Assembly (NCBI RefSeq): GCF_900109055.1
Contig: NZ_FOIV01000003.1
Coordinates: 684,835 to 748,834 of the forward strand
From: Prevotella sp. khp7
Lineage (GTDB): Bacteria > Bacteroidota > Bacteroidia > Bacteroidales > Bacteroidaceae
DNA length: 64,000 nt
Direction: 5' to 3'
Shown here: in pieces, positions 25,929-32,824 of the stretch
Position numbering within the stretch: the stretch's first letter is position 1
How the letters are laid out: each line of letters opens with the position of its first letter
Made by a program: the position numbers and the translations under genes
The notes under the pieces: generated by a model
Seen by the model: only the letters and a program-made list of their open reading frames with translations
Told to the model about the DNA's origin: nothing
The model's database searches: none

Positions 25929-26464
25929 ATCTCGTGTCGTCTTATATAGTCATTAATCATTTTTATGAGCATTTGTTTGGCTCTTGCGTATTGCGAAGTA
26001 GAGGAGTTTTCTTTGATGCCCAGTCTCTGGGCTATTTCGCTGTGCGAACAGCGTTCGAAAACATATAGGTTCAATATCATTCTGTAGCCTGGTGGCAGTT
26101 GTGCTATCATGCGGCTCATCACTTCAGGTGGTATTCGCTCCAGTTCCGTCTCTTCGTCGGCCTGTTCTGGCATCTTATCGGTGAAGCTTATCCGTTCATG
26201 CTTCTTGATAAAGTCGAGCGACTTGTTTACAACCGTTCTACCAATCCATGCTTTTAGTGCTCCTTCTCCGTTGGGTTCAAACCGTCCTATAGCGGTAAAA
26301 ATGCTGATAAACGTGTCCTGAACCACGTCGTCTACGTCGTCGTTGTCGGGGATATACCTGTGTCCTATCGACGTGGCATACCCTTTGAAGCGCTCGTAGA
26401 GCCGCCTCATGGCTTGTCGGTCACCCGCCTTGACGGCGGTCAGCAGTTCTAGTTCGGTTTCCAA
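25925..26464 (-). CDS. ECF-type RNA polymerase sigma factor
   Basis: The 179-residue protein has a sigma region 2 (LYERFKGYATSIGHRYIPDN, then DDVVQDTFISIF) and a region 4 helix-turn-helix (LPPGYRMILNLYVFERCSHS and EIAQRLGIKENSSTSQYARA). It lacks region 3, as ECF factors do. It is coupled to the downstream anti-sigma/barrel protein and sits 9 bases after a lipoprotein gene. It likely answers an envelope signal, but the regulon is unknown. Confidence 0.9.
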   Translation of the reverse strand: METELELLTAVKAGDRQAMRRLYERFKGYATSIGHRYIPDNDDVDDVVQDTFISIFTAIGRFEPNGEGALKAWIGRTVVNKSLDFIKKHERISFTDKMPEQADEETELERIPPEVMSRMIAQLPPGYRMILNLYVFERCSHSEIAQRLGIKENSSTSQYARAKQMLIKMINDYIRRHEI

Positions 26465-26473
26465 CTTAGTTTT

Positions 26474-27112
26474 TTATTTTATGCGCTTTGTACTCGTAAA
26501 TTTCAACGTCATTTCTGGGTTCAGTTCTTTTACAGTCTCCCCGTCGCCCGTGCCGCTCGTTATGCAGTATACCGACAATACCAGAGTGAATGTATTGTGG
26601 TAATTATCAACCGTGGCCACAGTCCTATTGGCGGTAAAGAGCACTCTGAAAGGAGTCTCGCTGCCGTCGGCCTCGTGGACGATGAACGATATCTCTGCCG
26701 AACTGAGAAAAAACATATGGTCATAGACTTCCGACGAGTTTTCCAGATAAATGGCATTGTCTGAATAGCCTAAAAGTCGGAATGTCAGTGCGGGCGGCAT
26801 GACGTGGCTTACCGAGCTCACCTTCATGTTAGGAAACATTTTGCTCACAATGGTCTGATAGGGATAGCTGTCGAACGAAATCTCGCTGGTGTCGTCAATC
26901 TTAACATAAGCGTTGACTGTTTCTGCTTCCAATCCGTCTACCGTCCAGATACCGTTATACGTCAATGTTTCTCCTTTCAGATTACTGCTAAGCTGCTTGC
27001 TTGGATCTAAAAATTCCGTATTTTCCATATCTTCGCCAGGTGCGCAAGACATAGCTAATGCGGCGAGTATCAGAGCGGTTCCCATTTGTCTAAATAGTCT
27101 TTTTGAGTCCAT
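26474..27112 (-). CDS. Hypothetical lipoprotein upstream of the sigma factor
   Basis: The 212-residue protein has a signal peptide with a lipobox (AALAMSCAPG), then a mostly beta-strand domain with no motif I recognise. It may belong to the DUF4840-like lipoproteins of this phylum; that is from memory and unchecked. It is the first gene of the operon with the sigma factor and barrel protein, so it could be a sensor or a target of the same system. Confidence 0.7.
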   Translation of the reverse strand: MDSKRLFRQMGTALILAALAMSCAPGEDMENTEFLDPSKQLSSNLKGETLTYNGIWTVDGLEAETVNAYVKIDDTSEISFDSYPYQTIVSKMFPNMKVSSVSHVMPPALTFRLLGYSDNAIYLENSSEVYDHMFFLSSAEISFIVHEADGSETPFRVLFTANRTVATVDNYHNTFTLVLSVYCITSGTGDGETVKELNPEMTLKFTSTKRIK

Positions 27113-27252
27113 ATCTTTATATCTCTTTTATTATATAAACGCATAAACTCTCAAAATACTGCATAAAAAAATGTTAAAACCGAAATAATTCTCTTTCACG
27201 TGCTCCCAATAATGATGAAACTCTCATAAGTAATAATTTATATGTTTATGTA

Positions 27253-27260
27253 CAAATATA
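27253..27260 (-). promoter_or_regulatory. Probable -7 box of the lipoprotein-sigma-barrel operon
   Basis: On the minus strand this reads TATATTTG. The leader to the start codon at 27112 would be about 135 bases. No TTTG box is seen at the right distance. Confidence 0.45.
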
Positions 27261-27354
27261 AGAAAAACGCGTGGGGAGAAATGTTGGAAAAGTAGGGTAT
27301 GTATCGGAAAAATAACATGTTGCTGTAAGAAAAATGGGGTTTTCAGACAAATTA

Positions 27355-27386
27355 TTTGGTGTTTTATTCTTTTCGTTGTACCTTTG
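27355..27386 (+). promoter_or_regulatory. Promoter of the nucleotidyltransferase/kinase/PqqD operon
   Basis: TTTG (27355-27358), a 20-base spacer and TACCTTTG (27379-27386) match the Bacteroidota promoter exactly. It points at the short ORF 27410-27595 and, with no terminator after it, at the four genes beyond. Confidence 0.75.
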
Positions 27387-27409
27387 TGGCCATGATCACA
27401 AAGGGAGAG

Positions 27410-27595
27410 ATGCAGTTTAATGGTATGTTGACGATGGCAATGCTGTCGTTGATGCCGCTGTTATGCGTGCTGAAGGCACAGCCCGACAGGTCGGTAGAGA
27501 GTTTTGCCGACTACAATTGTTTCAACGGCCGTGATTTTTTTCATGAGGTGTTCAGACAATACACAAGCATGACACCTGCTAAATATCAACTATAG
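27410..27595 (+). pseudogene. Short ORF joining a signal-peptide-like start to an AraC-type tail
   Basis: The 61-residue frame starts with a hydrophobic segment ending in LCVLKAQPD, like a signal peptide. It ends with CFNGRDFFHEVFRQYTSMTP followed by AKYQL, which is the last helix and tail of an AraC-type DNA-binding domain (FNxxxxFxxxFxxYTxMTPxxY). The whole middle of such a regulator is missing. The simplest reading is an in-frame internal deletion of a membrane-linked AraC-type or hybrid two-component regulator. Because it lies 4 bases before the nucleotidyltransferase gene and directly after a strong promoter, a role as a small peptide of that operon cannot be excluded. An earlier ATG at 27392 is too close to the promoter. 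Confidence 0.5.
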
Positions 27596-27599
27596 ACAA

Positions 27600-28736
27600 A
27601 TGGATAAGATCAATACTAAAAACACAACAGACGGCATGTTTATGGCCATGGTGAAGGCGGCGATGACGGGCTCTGAATTGAGAGTGAAGCCGACTGATGA
27701 CGAATGGACGCAACTGTTTCGGATGAGTAGGAAACATGCGGTCGTAGGATTGCTATGGAGCGTGGCCAGTAAGCACAAAATGCCGATGACGTTGGCTGTG
27801 CAATGGTCCAGTGAGGCTGAACAGATACGCGGACTAAACGGATTGATGAACGACGAGGCCGCGCGGTTGACTGAGGCCTTTAGAAACTGGGGCATAAAGA
27901 CAGCCATATTGAAGGGGCAGGCCAATGCCCGACTTTACAATGACCCGTTGGTGAGGCAGCCTGGCGACATAGACATTTGGGTAGAAGGCGGTAAAGAGCG
28001 TGTTATGGAACTCCTCATAGAGATGGGCTTCACACAACCTCAAGACCTGAAGGGCAGAAACAGAAGGAATATAGTAAACAACTATCATGTGCATCTGCCG
28101 ACAAACGACAGAGGTGTGGATGTCGAAGTACATTTTAGCCCGTCTTCTGGAAATCATAATCCTTTGACTAATAAGTATTTGCAACGATGGCTTGAAACAG
28201 AGGTTAAACATATTGAGGAGACCGAGGATGGCTTTTCGGTGCCTCTGCTGAAGTTTGCTTTAGTGATGCAATTGGCGCACATACAACACCATTTCCTGAA
28301 CAGCGGCGTTGGTCTCAGGCAGATATGCGACTATTATCTGTTGCTGAAGCATTCTACGGCCGACGACAGGCAGGAGGTGAAGGGCTTGTTAAATCAGTTT
28401 GGTCTGCGCCGGATTGGTGGAGCGCTGATGTGGGTTCTTGCTGAGGTGTTTGGTCTGGACAACGCGCTGATGCTCTGCAAGCCCGACAAGTACCGTGGTA
28501 AATGGTTGCTGCGTTTCATCATGGCTGAGGGCAACTTCGGATACTACGCCCAGCATGTTAAGGTAAAGTCAGACGTGGCCTATTTTCTGAAAAAGGAGTA
28601 TAGACGCCTTAAACTGCTACCGTTTGCCCCTTCGGAGATAATGTGGTTGGAGCTGAGGCATTGGAAAGATTTGTTTGGACTGTTGCCCGAACGCATCGAA
28701 CGCGGTCGCTTATCGTTAAGAAATATCCGGAGATGA
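27600..28736 (+). CDS. Nucleotidyltransferase family protein (NTP_transf_5 type)
   Basis: The 378-residue protein carries the family pattern AILKGQANARLYNDPLVRQP at about residues 102-121, then GDIDIWV (two metal-binding Asp) at 122-128, and a third acidic position in VDVEVHF near 175. This is the layout of the uncharacterised nucleotidyltransferase family seen in some lasso peptide and other RiPP clusters, where it can add a nucleotide to the peptide. Here it is followed by an HPr-kinase-like gene with an ATGA overlap, then a peptidase and a PqqD-like gene. The activity is inferred from motifs and neighbours. Confidence 0.82.
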   Translation: MDKINTKNTTDGMFMAMVKAAMTGSELRVKPTDDEWTQLFRMSRKHAVVGLLWSVASKHKMPMTLAVQWSSEAEQIRGLNGLMNDEAARLTEAFRNWGIKTAILKGQANARLYNDPLVRQPGDIDIWVEGGKERVMELLIEMGFTQPQDLKGRNRRNIVNNYHVHLPTNDRGVDVEVHFSPSSGNHNPLTNKYLQRWLETEVKHIEETEDGFSVPLLKFALVMQLAHIQHHFLNSGVGLRQICDYYLLLKHSTADDRQEVKGLLNQFGLRRIGGALMWVLAEVFGLDNALMLCKPDKYRGKWLLRFIMAEGNFGYYAQHVKVKSDVAYFLKKEYRRLKLLPFAPSEIMWLELRHWKDLFGLLPERIERGRLSLRNIRR

Positions 28737-29590
28737 ATATAACACGATATTATCAGATAGCTGAGCACACGTTCAGCGTCATAGGCGAGGAGAGTATCTT
28801 CGCATTGATGGGCAACTATGAACCGTTTAGTGCCGGCTCATCCCAGACAGTATTCTCCCTCATGATTACCGATGACAAGGCTCCCGTCTATATAGAGGAG
28901 CTGCGCCAAAACGACGAGGGACAGACCATTATCTGCGGACGGACTGCGGATGGACATCCTGTGTATGAATATCGCTGGCAGAACAAGATGGTAGGTTGGC
29001 TGATATGCTCGAACGATTATAGCGAGGGGCGTCTCGTGATAGTTGGACCACAGGCGAAGATGGTATTAAACAATGCGCTGATGATGCTCTATTCGCTTTC
29101 TACAGCCGATAAGGGCACGATGCTTTTTCATTCTGCTGTAGTAAGTTATTGCGGTAAGGGGTATATGTTCTTAGGCAAGAGCGGCACGGGCAAGAGCACG
29201 CACGCCGCTTTGTGGCTGAGATACATAACAGGCTCGGAACTGATGAATGATGACAATCCTGTAGTGAGGGTGATGAACGGGAAATGCTTTGTCTATGGCT
29301 CGCCTTGGAGCGGTAAGACACCATGTTATCGGAATGTGAGCTGCGAGTTGGGTGGTATCGTTCAACTGAGTCAGGCACCTTACAACAAGATTTGCCGGTT
29401 GAGTGGAGTGGAGAGTTACGCGGTGCTGATGCCGAGTATCAGCGGTAAACGTTGGGATAAGCGTGTTGCCGACGGACTACATCAGTCGGAGAATACATTA
29501 GCGAAGACTGTGCCAACATGGTACTTGGAATGTCTGCCCGACGAAGCTGCGGCTCTGCTTTGTAAAGAAAAGATATGTGATGACAGATGA
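28733..29590 (+). CDS. HPr kinase-like (serine kinase) ATPase
   Basis: The 285-residue protein has a Walker A loop FLGKSGTGKST at about residues 146-156, an acidic ELMNDDNPVV block at 169-178 and GSPWSGKTPC at 189-198. These match the HprK-like kinases that occur beside lasso peptides and related systems rather than the true HPr kinase, which has an N-terminal domain in addition. The start at 28733 overlaps the stop of the previous gene (ATGA). A longer in-frame start at 28643 lies inside that gene and was rejected. A likely role is phosphorylation of a peptide or small molecule. Confidence 0.82.
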   Translation: MNITRYYQIAEHTFSVIGEESIFALMGNYEPFSAGSSQTVFSLMITDDKAPVYIEELRQNDEGQTIICGRTADGHPVYEYRWQNKMVGWLICSNDYSEGRLVIVGPQAKMVLNNALMMLYSLSTADKGTMLFHSAVVSYCGKGYMFLGKSGTGKSTHAALWLRYITGSELMNDDNPVVRVMNGKCFVYGSPWSGKTPCYRNVSCELGGIVQLSQAPYNKICRLSGVESYAVLMPSISGKRWDKRVADGLHQSENTLAKTVPTWYLECLPDEAAALLCKEKICDDR

Positions 29591-30020
29591 TGAAATTTTA
29601 GAAGAGGTTGTCAGGCTGTTGAGTGAGGGTGTGAGTGTGACCCTGCCTGTTGACGGACGTAGCATGCTGCCCTTTATCATCGGCGGTCGGGAGAGTGTTA
29701 TCCTGAAGAAGCCCCAACGGCTGAAGAAGGGCGATGTGGTGCTGGCATGGGTGGAAAACTGTCGTTATGTGGTACATCGCATTATCAGCATTGACGGCAA
29801 TCGTGTGACCCTGATGGGCGACGGTAATCTTGTTGGTACGGAGCGTTGTACCATCGATGAAGTGAAGGCTGTTGCAACTCATATTGTGGACGCAGATGGT
29901 GTCCGACACGACTTGTATTGTTTATGGCGGCGTATCGGCTCGAAGGTCTGGTGGTATCTGCGCCCTTTCAGAAGATATTTATTGGCAATATATAGAAGAG
30001 CTAAGAAGATAAAAAAGTAA
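29580..30020 (+). CDS. S26-like peptidase with a Ser/His pair (SipW-like)
   Basis: The 146-residue protein has GRSMLP with a candidate catalytic Ser28, VVHRI with His66, and the MGDGN box near residue 79-83. Bacterial type I signal peptidases use Ser/Lys. A His at the second position is typical of SipW and of the eukaryotic/archaeal enzymes. The usual N-terminal membrane anchor is absent; a basic aromatic C-terminus (WWYLRPFRRYLLAIYRR) may bind the membrane instead. The gene overlaps the kinase gene. It could remove a leader from a peptide substrate of this operon. The ATG at 29580 was chosen over a GTG at 29577. Confidence 0.75.
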   Translation: MTDDEILEEVVRLLSEGVSVTLPVDGRSMLPFIIGGRESVILKKPQRLKKGDVVLAWVENCRYVVHRIISIDGNRVTLMGDGNLVGTERCTIDEVKAVATHIVDADGVRHDLYCLWRRIGSKVWWYLRPFRRYLLAIYRRAKKIKK

Positions 30021-30031
30021 AAATGTAAGAA

Positions 30032-30304
30032 ATGAGAATAAAGCAAGGATTTGTGCTGCGCGAGGTATGCGGCGAACAAGTGATTATGGGCGAAGGTCTC
30101 GGGGCTCTTGACTTCGGTAAGCTGCTGGTGCTCAACGAGACGGCAGCCTGGTTATGGCAGCAGGCTGCTGAGATGGAGACTTTCAACGTGGATCTGCTGA
30201 CGGAAAAGCTCTTAGGGACATACGACGTGGCGCCTGAAGAGGCCCGAGAGGATGTGTCCGACATTCTGCAGAAGTGGCAGCAGGCCGGTTTGGTAGAAGA
30301 ATAA
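30032..30304 (+). CDS. PqqD-like peptide-binding protein
   Basis: The 90-residue protein begins with three beta strands (FVLREVCGEQVIMGEG, then LLVLNETAAWLWQ) followed by helices. This is the PqqD fold, also called the RiPP recognition element, which binds leader peptides and hands them to modifying enzymes. It is the last gene of the operon. Its presence is the main reason to think the four genes act on a ribosomal peptide. Confidence 0.83.
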   Translation: MRIKQGFVLREVCGEQVIMGEGLGALDFGKLLVLNETAAWLWQQAAEMETFNVDLLTEKLLGTYDVAPEEAREDVSDILQKWQQAGLVEE

Positions 30305-30307
30305 GCT

Positions 30308-30778
30308 TTACTCGTGGTGATAAGGCTCGCCCTTAATGATGGTGCAGGCACGATAAATCTGCTCCGTGAAGACGAGGCGTATCATCTGGTGAGAGAAGGT
30401 CATCTTTGAGAGCGACAGCTGTTCGTTGGCACGAGCATAGACTGCAGGCGAGAATCCATAAGGACCACCGATGATGAATACGAGTCGGCGGGCGGTATTG
30501 CGCTTCTGTTCCAGCCAACGCGCAAACTCGATGCTTCGAAACTCTTTTCCATGCTCATCAAGCAGAACAACGGTGTCGGATGGCTGCAGCTGCTTGAGAA
30601 TGAGTTCGCCCTCGGCTGTCTTCTGCTGTTCTTCAGAGAGGCTTTTGGTGTTCTTCAGCTCAGGAATGGTCGTGAGTTCGAAGGGCATGTAGTGACCGAT
30701 GCGATCGACATAGTCGCTGATGCCCGCCTGAAAATGCTTGTCGGTAGTCTTACCTACCAGTATCAGAAGAGTTTTCAT
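30308..30778 (-). CDS. rlmH: 23S rRNA (pseudouridine1915-N3)-methyltransferase
   Basis: This SPOUT-family methyltransferase of 156 residues has the SAM-binding knot in VFIIGGPYGFSPAVY and ends with the conserved GEPYHHE. It modifies helix 69 of 23S rRNA. It lies 3 bases from the convergent PqqD-like gene, and its start overlaps the end of the DUF4491 gene by 29 bases. Confidence 0.96.
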   Translation of the reverse strand: MKTLLILVGKTTDKHFQAGISDYVDRIGHYMPFELTTIPELKNTKSLSEEQQKTAEGELILKQLQPSDTVVLLDEHGKEFRSIEFARWLEQKRNTARRLVFIIGGPYGFSPAVYARANEQLSLSKMTFSHQMIRLVFTEQIYRACTIIKGEPYHHE

Positions 30779-31067
30779 ATTCGTGACGACGCTTGGGATT
30801 CATAGGAAACCATCCTTTGAGAACACGCTTACGCTGAGAGAAGAGCTCGCCGATGCCCCAAAGTGATGAAGCTCCGAAGACACCCAGGAACGACGAGATA
30901 TATACATTCTCGACAAAGAGAGCCGCTAGGCAGCAGACGATGCCTATAAACATATAGAGAATCCAAGGACGTGTGCCCCAGTAATACTCGGTCTTGATAA
31001 CTATCGGGTGCCAGATACCTATCGTGAGAAAGGTCATGACGGCGATGGTGATTCCTGTGAAATACAT
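30750..31067 (-). CDS. DUF4491-type membrane protein
   Basis: The 105-residue protein has three hydrophobic segments (ITIAVMTFLTIGIW, ILYMFIGIVCCLAALFV, ISSFLGVFGASSLWGI) and then a charged C-terminus with RVLKGWFPMNPKRRHEYEN. This fits the DUF4491 family of Bacteroidota, of unknown role. Its end overlaps the rlmH start by 29 bases, so the two are co-transcribed. Confidence 0.82.
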   Translation of the reverse strand: MYFTGITIAVMTFLTIGIWHPIVIKTEYYWGTRPWILYMFIGIVCCLAALFVENVYISSFLGVFGASSLWGIGELFSQRKRVLKGWFPMNPKRRHEYENSSDTGR

Positions 31068-31097
31068 GCTGAATATTTAGTTTGCAGAATTCGGCTG

Positions 31098-31105
31098 CAA
31101 AAGTA
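31098..31105 (-). promoter_or_regulatory. -7 box of the DUF4491-rlmH operon
   Basis: On the minus strand this reads TACTTTTG, about 31 bases before the start codon at 31067. Confidence 0.5.
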
Positions 31106-31168
31106 CCAATTTTATTTGTATATCTGCATTTTTTTTTCATTTTTCTTGGTTTGGTAATGGAAAAAATG

Positions 31169-31176
31169 TAATTTTG
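31169..31176 (+). promoter_or_regulatory. -7 box of the ECF sigma gene
   Basis: TAATTTTG ends only five bases before the ATG at 31182, so the mRNA is probably leaderless or nearly so. Confidence 0.55.
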
Positions 31177-31181
31177 CACTG

Positions 31182-31787
31182 ATGGAACAAACTGAAACCT
31201 TTATCATACAACAGCTTAAGGAAGGACAGGAGCGGGCTTACCGATATGTGTACGACCGCCACTACCAGATATTGTGTCATGTAGCGGCACAATATGTGCA
31301 CGACGATTTCCTGGCTGAGACCATCGTCGGCGACGTGATATTCCACCTGTGGGAGGTTCGCGAGACGATAGAGATAAAGACTGGTTTGCGCAGCTATCTG
31401 ATGACATGTGTGAGAAACCGTTGTCTGGACTATCTGAAATCGCAATACAATCAGCGTGAAGTAAAGATGTCGGCTACTCCGGATATCAGCGACGACTTTC
31501 CCGTGCTTAATTATATAAAGGGCGACGACTATCCGTTGGGCCACCTGTTAGAGCAGGAACTTGAGGGCGAGATCATGAAGGCAGTCGACAGTCTGCCCGA
31601 AGAGTGCGGCAGGGTGTTCCGTCTGAGTCGTTTCGAAGAGAAGAAATACGAGGAGATAGCCCGTGAGCTGGGCATCTCGGTCAACACGGTAAAGTATCAC
31701 GTGAAGCATGCGCTGGTATTGTTGCACGAGGCGCTTGGCAAGTATCTGGCAGCGGCCATCCTGCTGCTGGTGGAACAGATGGCATAA
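31182..31787 (+). CDS. ECF sigma factor of a SusC/SusD-linked system
   Basis: The 201-residue protein has region 2 (YRYVYDRHYQILCHVAAQYV, then LAETIVGDVIFHLWEV) and region 4 (LPEECGRVFRLSRFEEKKYE and EIARELGISVNTVKYHVKHA). It is the Bacteroidota type of ECF factor that pairs with a FecR anti-sigma. FecR, SusC and SusD genes follow on the same strand, so it very likely switches on the uptake system when substrate is present. Confidence 0.93.
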   Translation: MEQTETFIIQQLKEGQERAYRYVYDRHYQILCHVAAQYVHDDFLAETIVGDVIFHLWEVRETIEIKTGLRSYLMTCVRNRCLDYLKSQYNQREVKMSATPDISDDFPVLNYIKGDDYPLGHLLEQELEGEIMKAVDSLPEECGRVFRLSRFEEKKYEEIARELGISVNTVKYHVKHALVLLHEALGKYLAAAILLLVEQMA

Positions 31788-31866
31788 AAATATTTTTGAA
31801 AAAATATCAGTTCTGACTACCCTCAGGACTTTTTTTATCGTCAAACTAATAACTATCGACCATAAG

Positions 31867-32769
31867 ATGACAAACGACAAGTCACATTTCGAAGAGGAGA
31901 TATGGTTCTCGTCCGTTAGTGAAGAGCAACTGGCCAAGTACGACAAAGACGCCGCTTTTGCCGCCTTTAAGAAGCGTGTGGCAGAGAGCAGCAAGCCTAA
32001 AGTGCAGACCCACCACCGTCTGAGATGGCTGCGATATGCTGCTGCCGTGGCTGCCGTCGTGGCTGTGGGCTACTTCTCGTTCAAGGGCGGACAGAGTAAC
32101 GTGGCTTCGGCTTTTGGCGATATTGTGATTGAAGCTCCACAAGGTTCTCGCACCCAGATGACGTTGCCCGACGGCACGAAGGTGTGCCTGAACGCAGGCT
32201 CAAGAATATCCTATTCACAAGGCTTTGGCTTTTCAGTGAGGTTAGTTAGTTTAAAAGGAGAGGGTTACTTCGAGGTAACCCACAATGAGCAGTTGCCTTT
32301 CAGCGTCGAGTCGGAGAATGTGCGGGTCAAGGTACTTGGCACGAAATTCAATTTCCGCGATTATCCGAGCGACGCGGAGGCAACTGTCTCGTTGGCAGAG
32401 GGTAGCGTGGCCATGAGCAGCACGAAGCATCCCGCCGAAGACCGGCTGCTGAAGCCCGGTCAGCGTGCGATGGTCGATAAGCGCACGGGTAAGATCTATG
32501 TCGAGAACTACGACGTGGCCAAGTCGAGCCAATGGACCAACGGCCGACTGATATTCGACGGCCAGCCCCTGATGGAAATCGTGAAGACGCTTGAGCGCAG
32601 TTATAACGTGAAGATTACCATATCCGACAACCGCCTTTTGACACTCAGGTTCTATGGTGACTTCCTGCGCCAGGAGCAGACGCTCCGCGAGGTGCTCGAC
32701 GCGCTGGCAGCTACCGACAAGATCAGGTACGACCAACACGGTAAAAACATAACATTATATTACCCATAA
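31867..32769 (+). CDS. FecR-family anti-sigma factor
   Basis: The 300-residue protein has a cytoplasmic N-terminus that would hold the sigma factor and one transmembrane helix at about 55-73 (YAAAVAAVVAVGYFSF). A periplasmic FecR domain follows (GSRTQMTLPDGTKVCLNAGS near 97), and then a C-terminal DUF4974-like domain (FDGQPLMEIVKTLERSYNVK). It should be relieved by contact with the STN domain of the SusC-like protein. A longer frame from 31708 overlaps the sigma gene and was rejected. Confidence 0.93.
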   Translation: MTNDKSHFEEEIWFSSVSEEQLAKYDKDAAFAAFKKRVAESSKPKVQTHHRLRWLRYAAAVAAVVAVGYFSFKGGQSNVASAFGDIVIEAPQGSRTQMTLPDGTKVCLNAGSRISYSQGFGFSVRLVSLKGEGYFEVTHNEQLPFSVESENVRVKVLGTKFNFRDYPSDAEATVSLAEGSVAMSSTKHPAEDRLLKPGQRAMVDKRTGKIYVENYDVAKSSQWTNGRLIFDGQPLMEIVKTLERSYNVKITISDNRLLTLRFYGDFLRQEQTLREVLDALAATDKIRYDQHGKNITLYYP

Positions 32770-32824
32770 CAAAAATTATACAATTTATTTTTATCAATGT
32801 CTAACTTAAAACTATTTTCAGCCA

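Noticed and set aside
27600-30304. A lasso peptide biosynthetic cluster.
   Set aside because: The lasso cyclase (asparagine-synthetase-like) and the transglutaminase-like leader protease are absent. The transglutaminase-like gene at 18371-19801 is a large secreted protein 8 kb away and does not fit.
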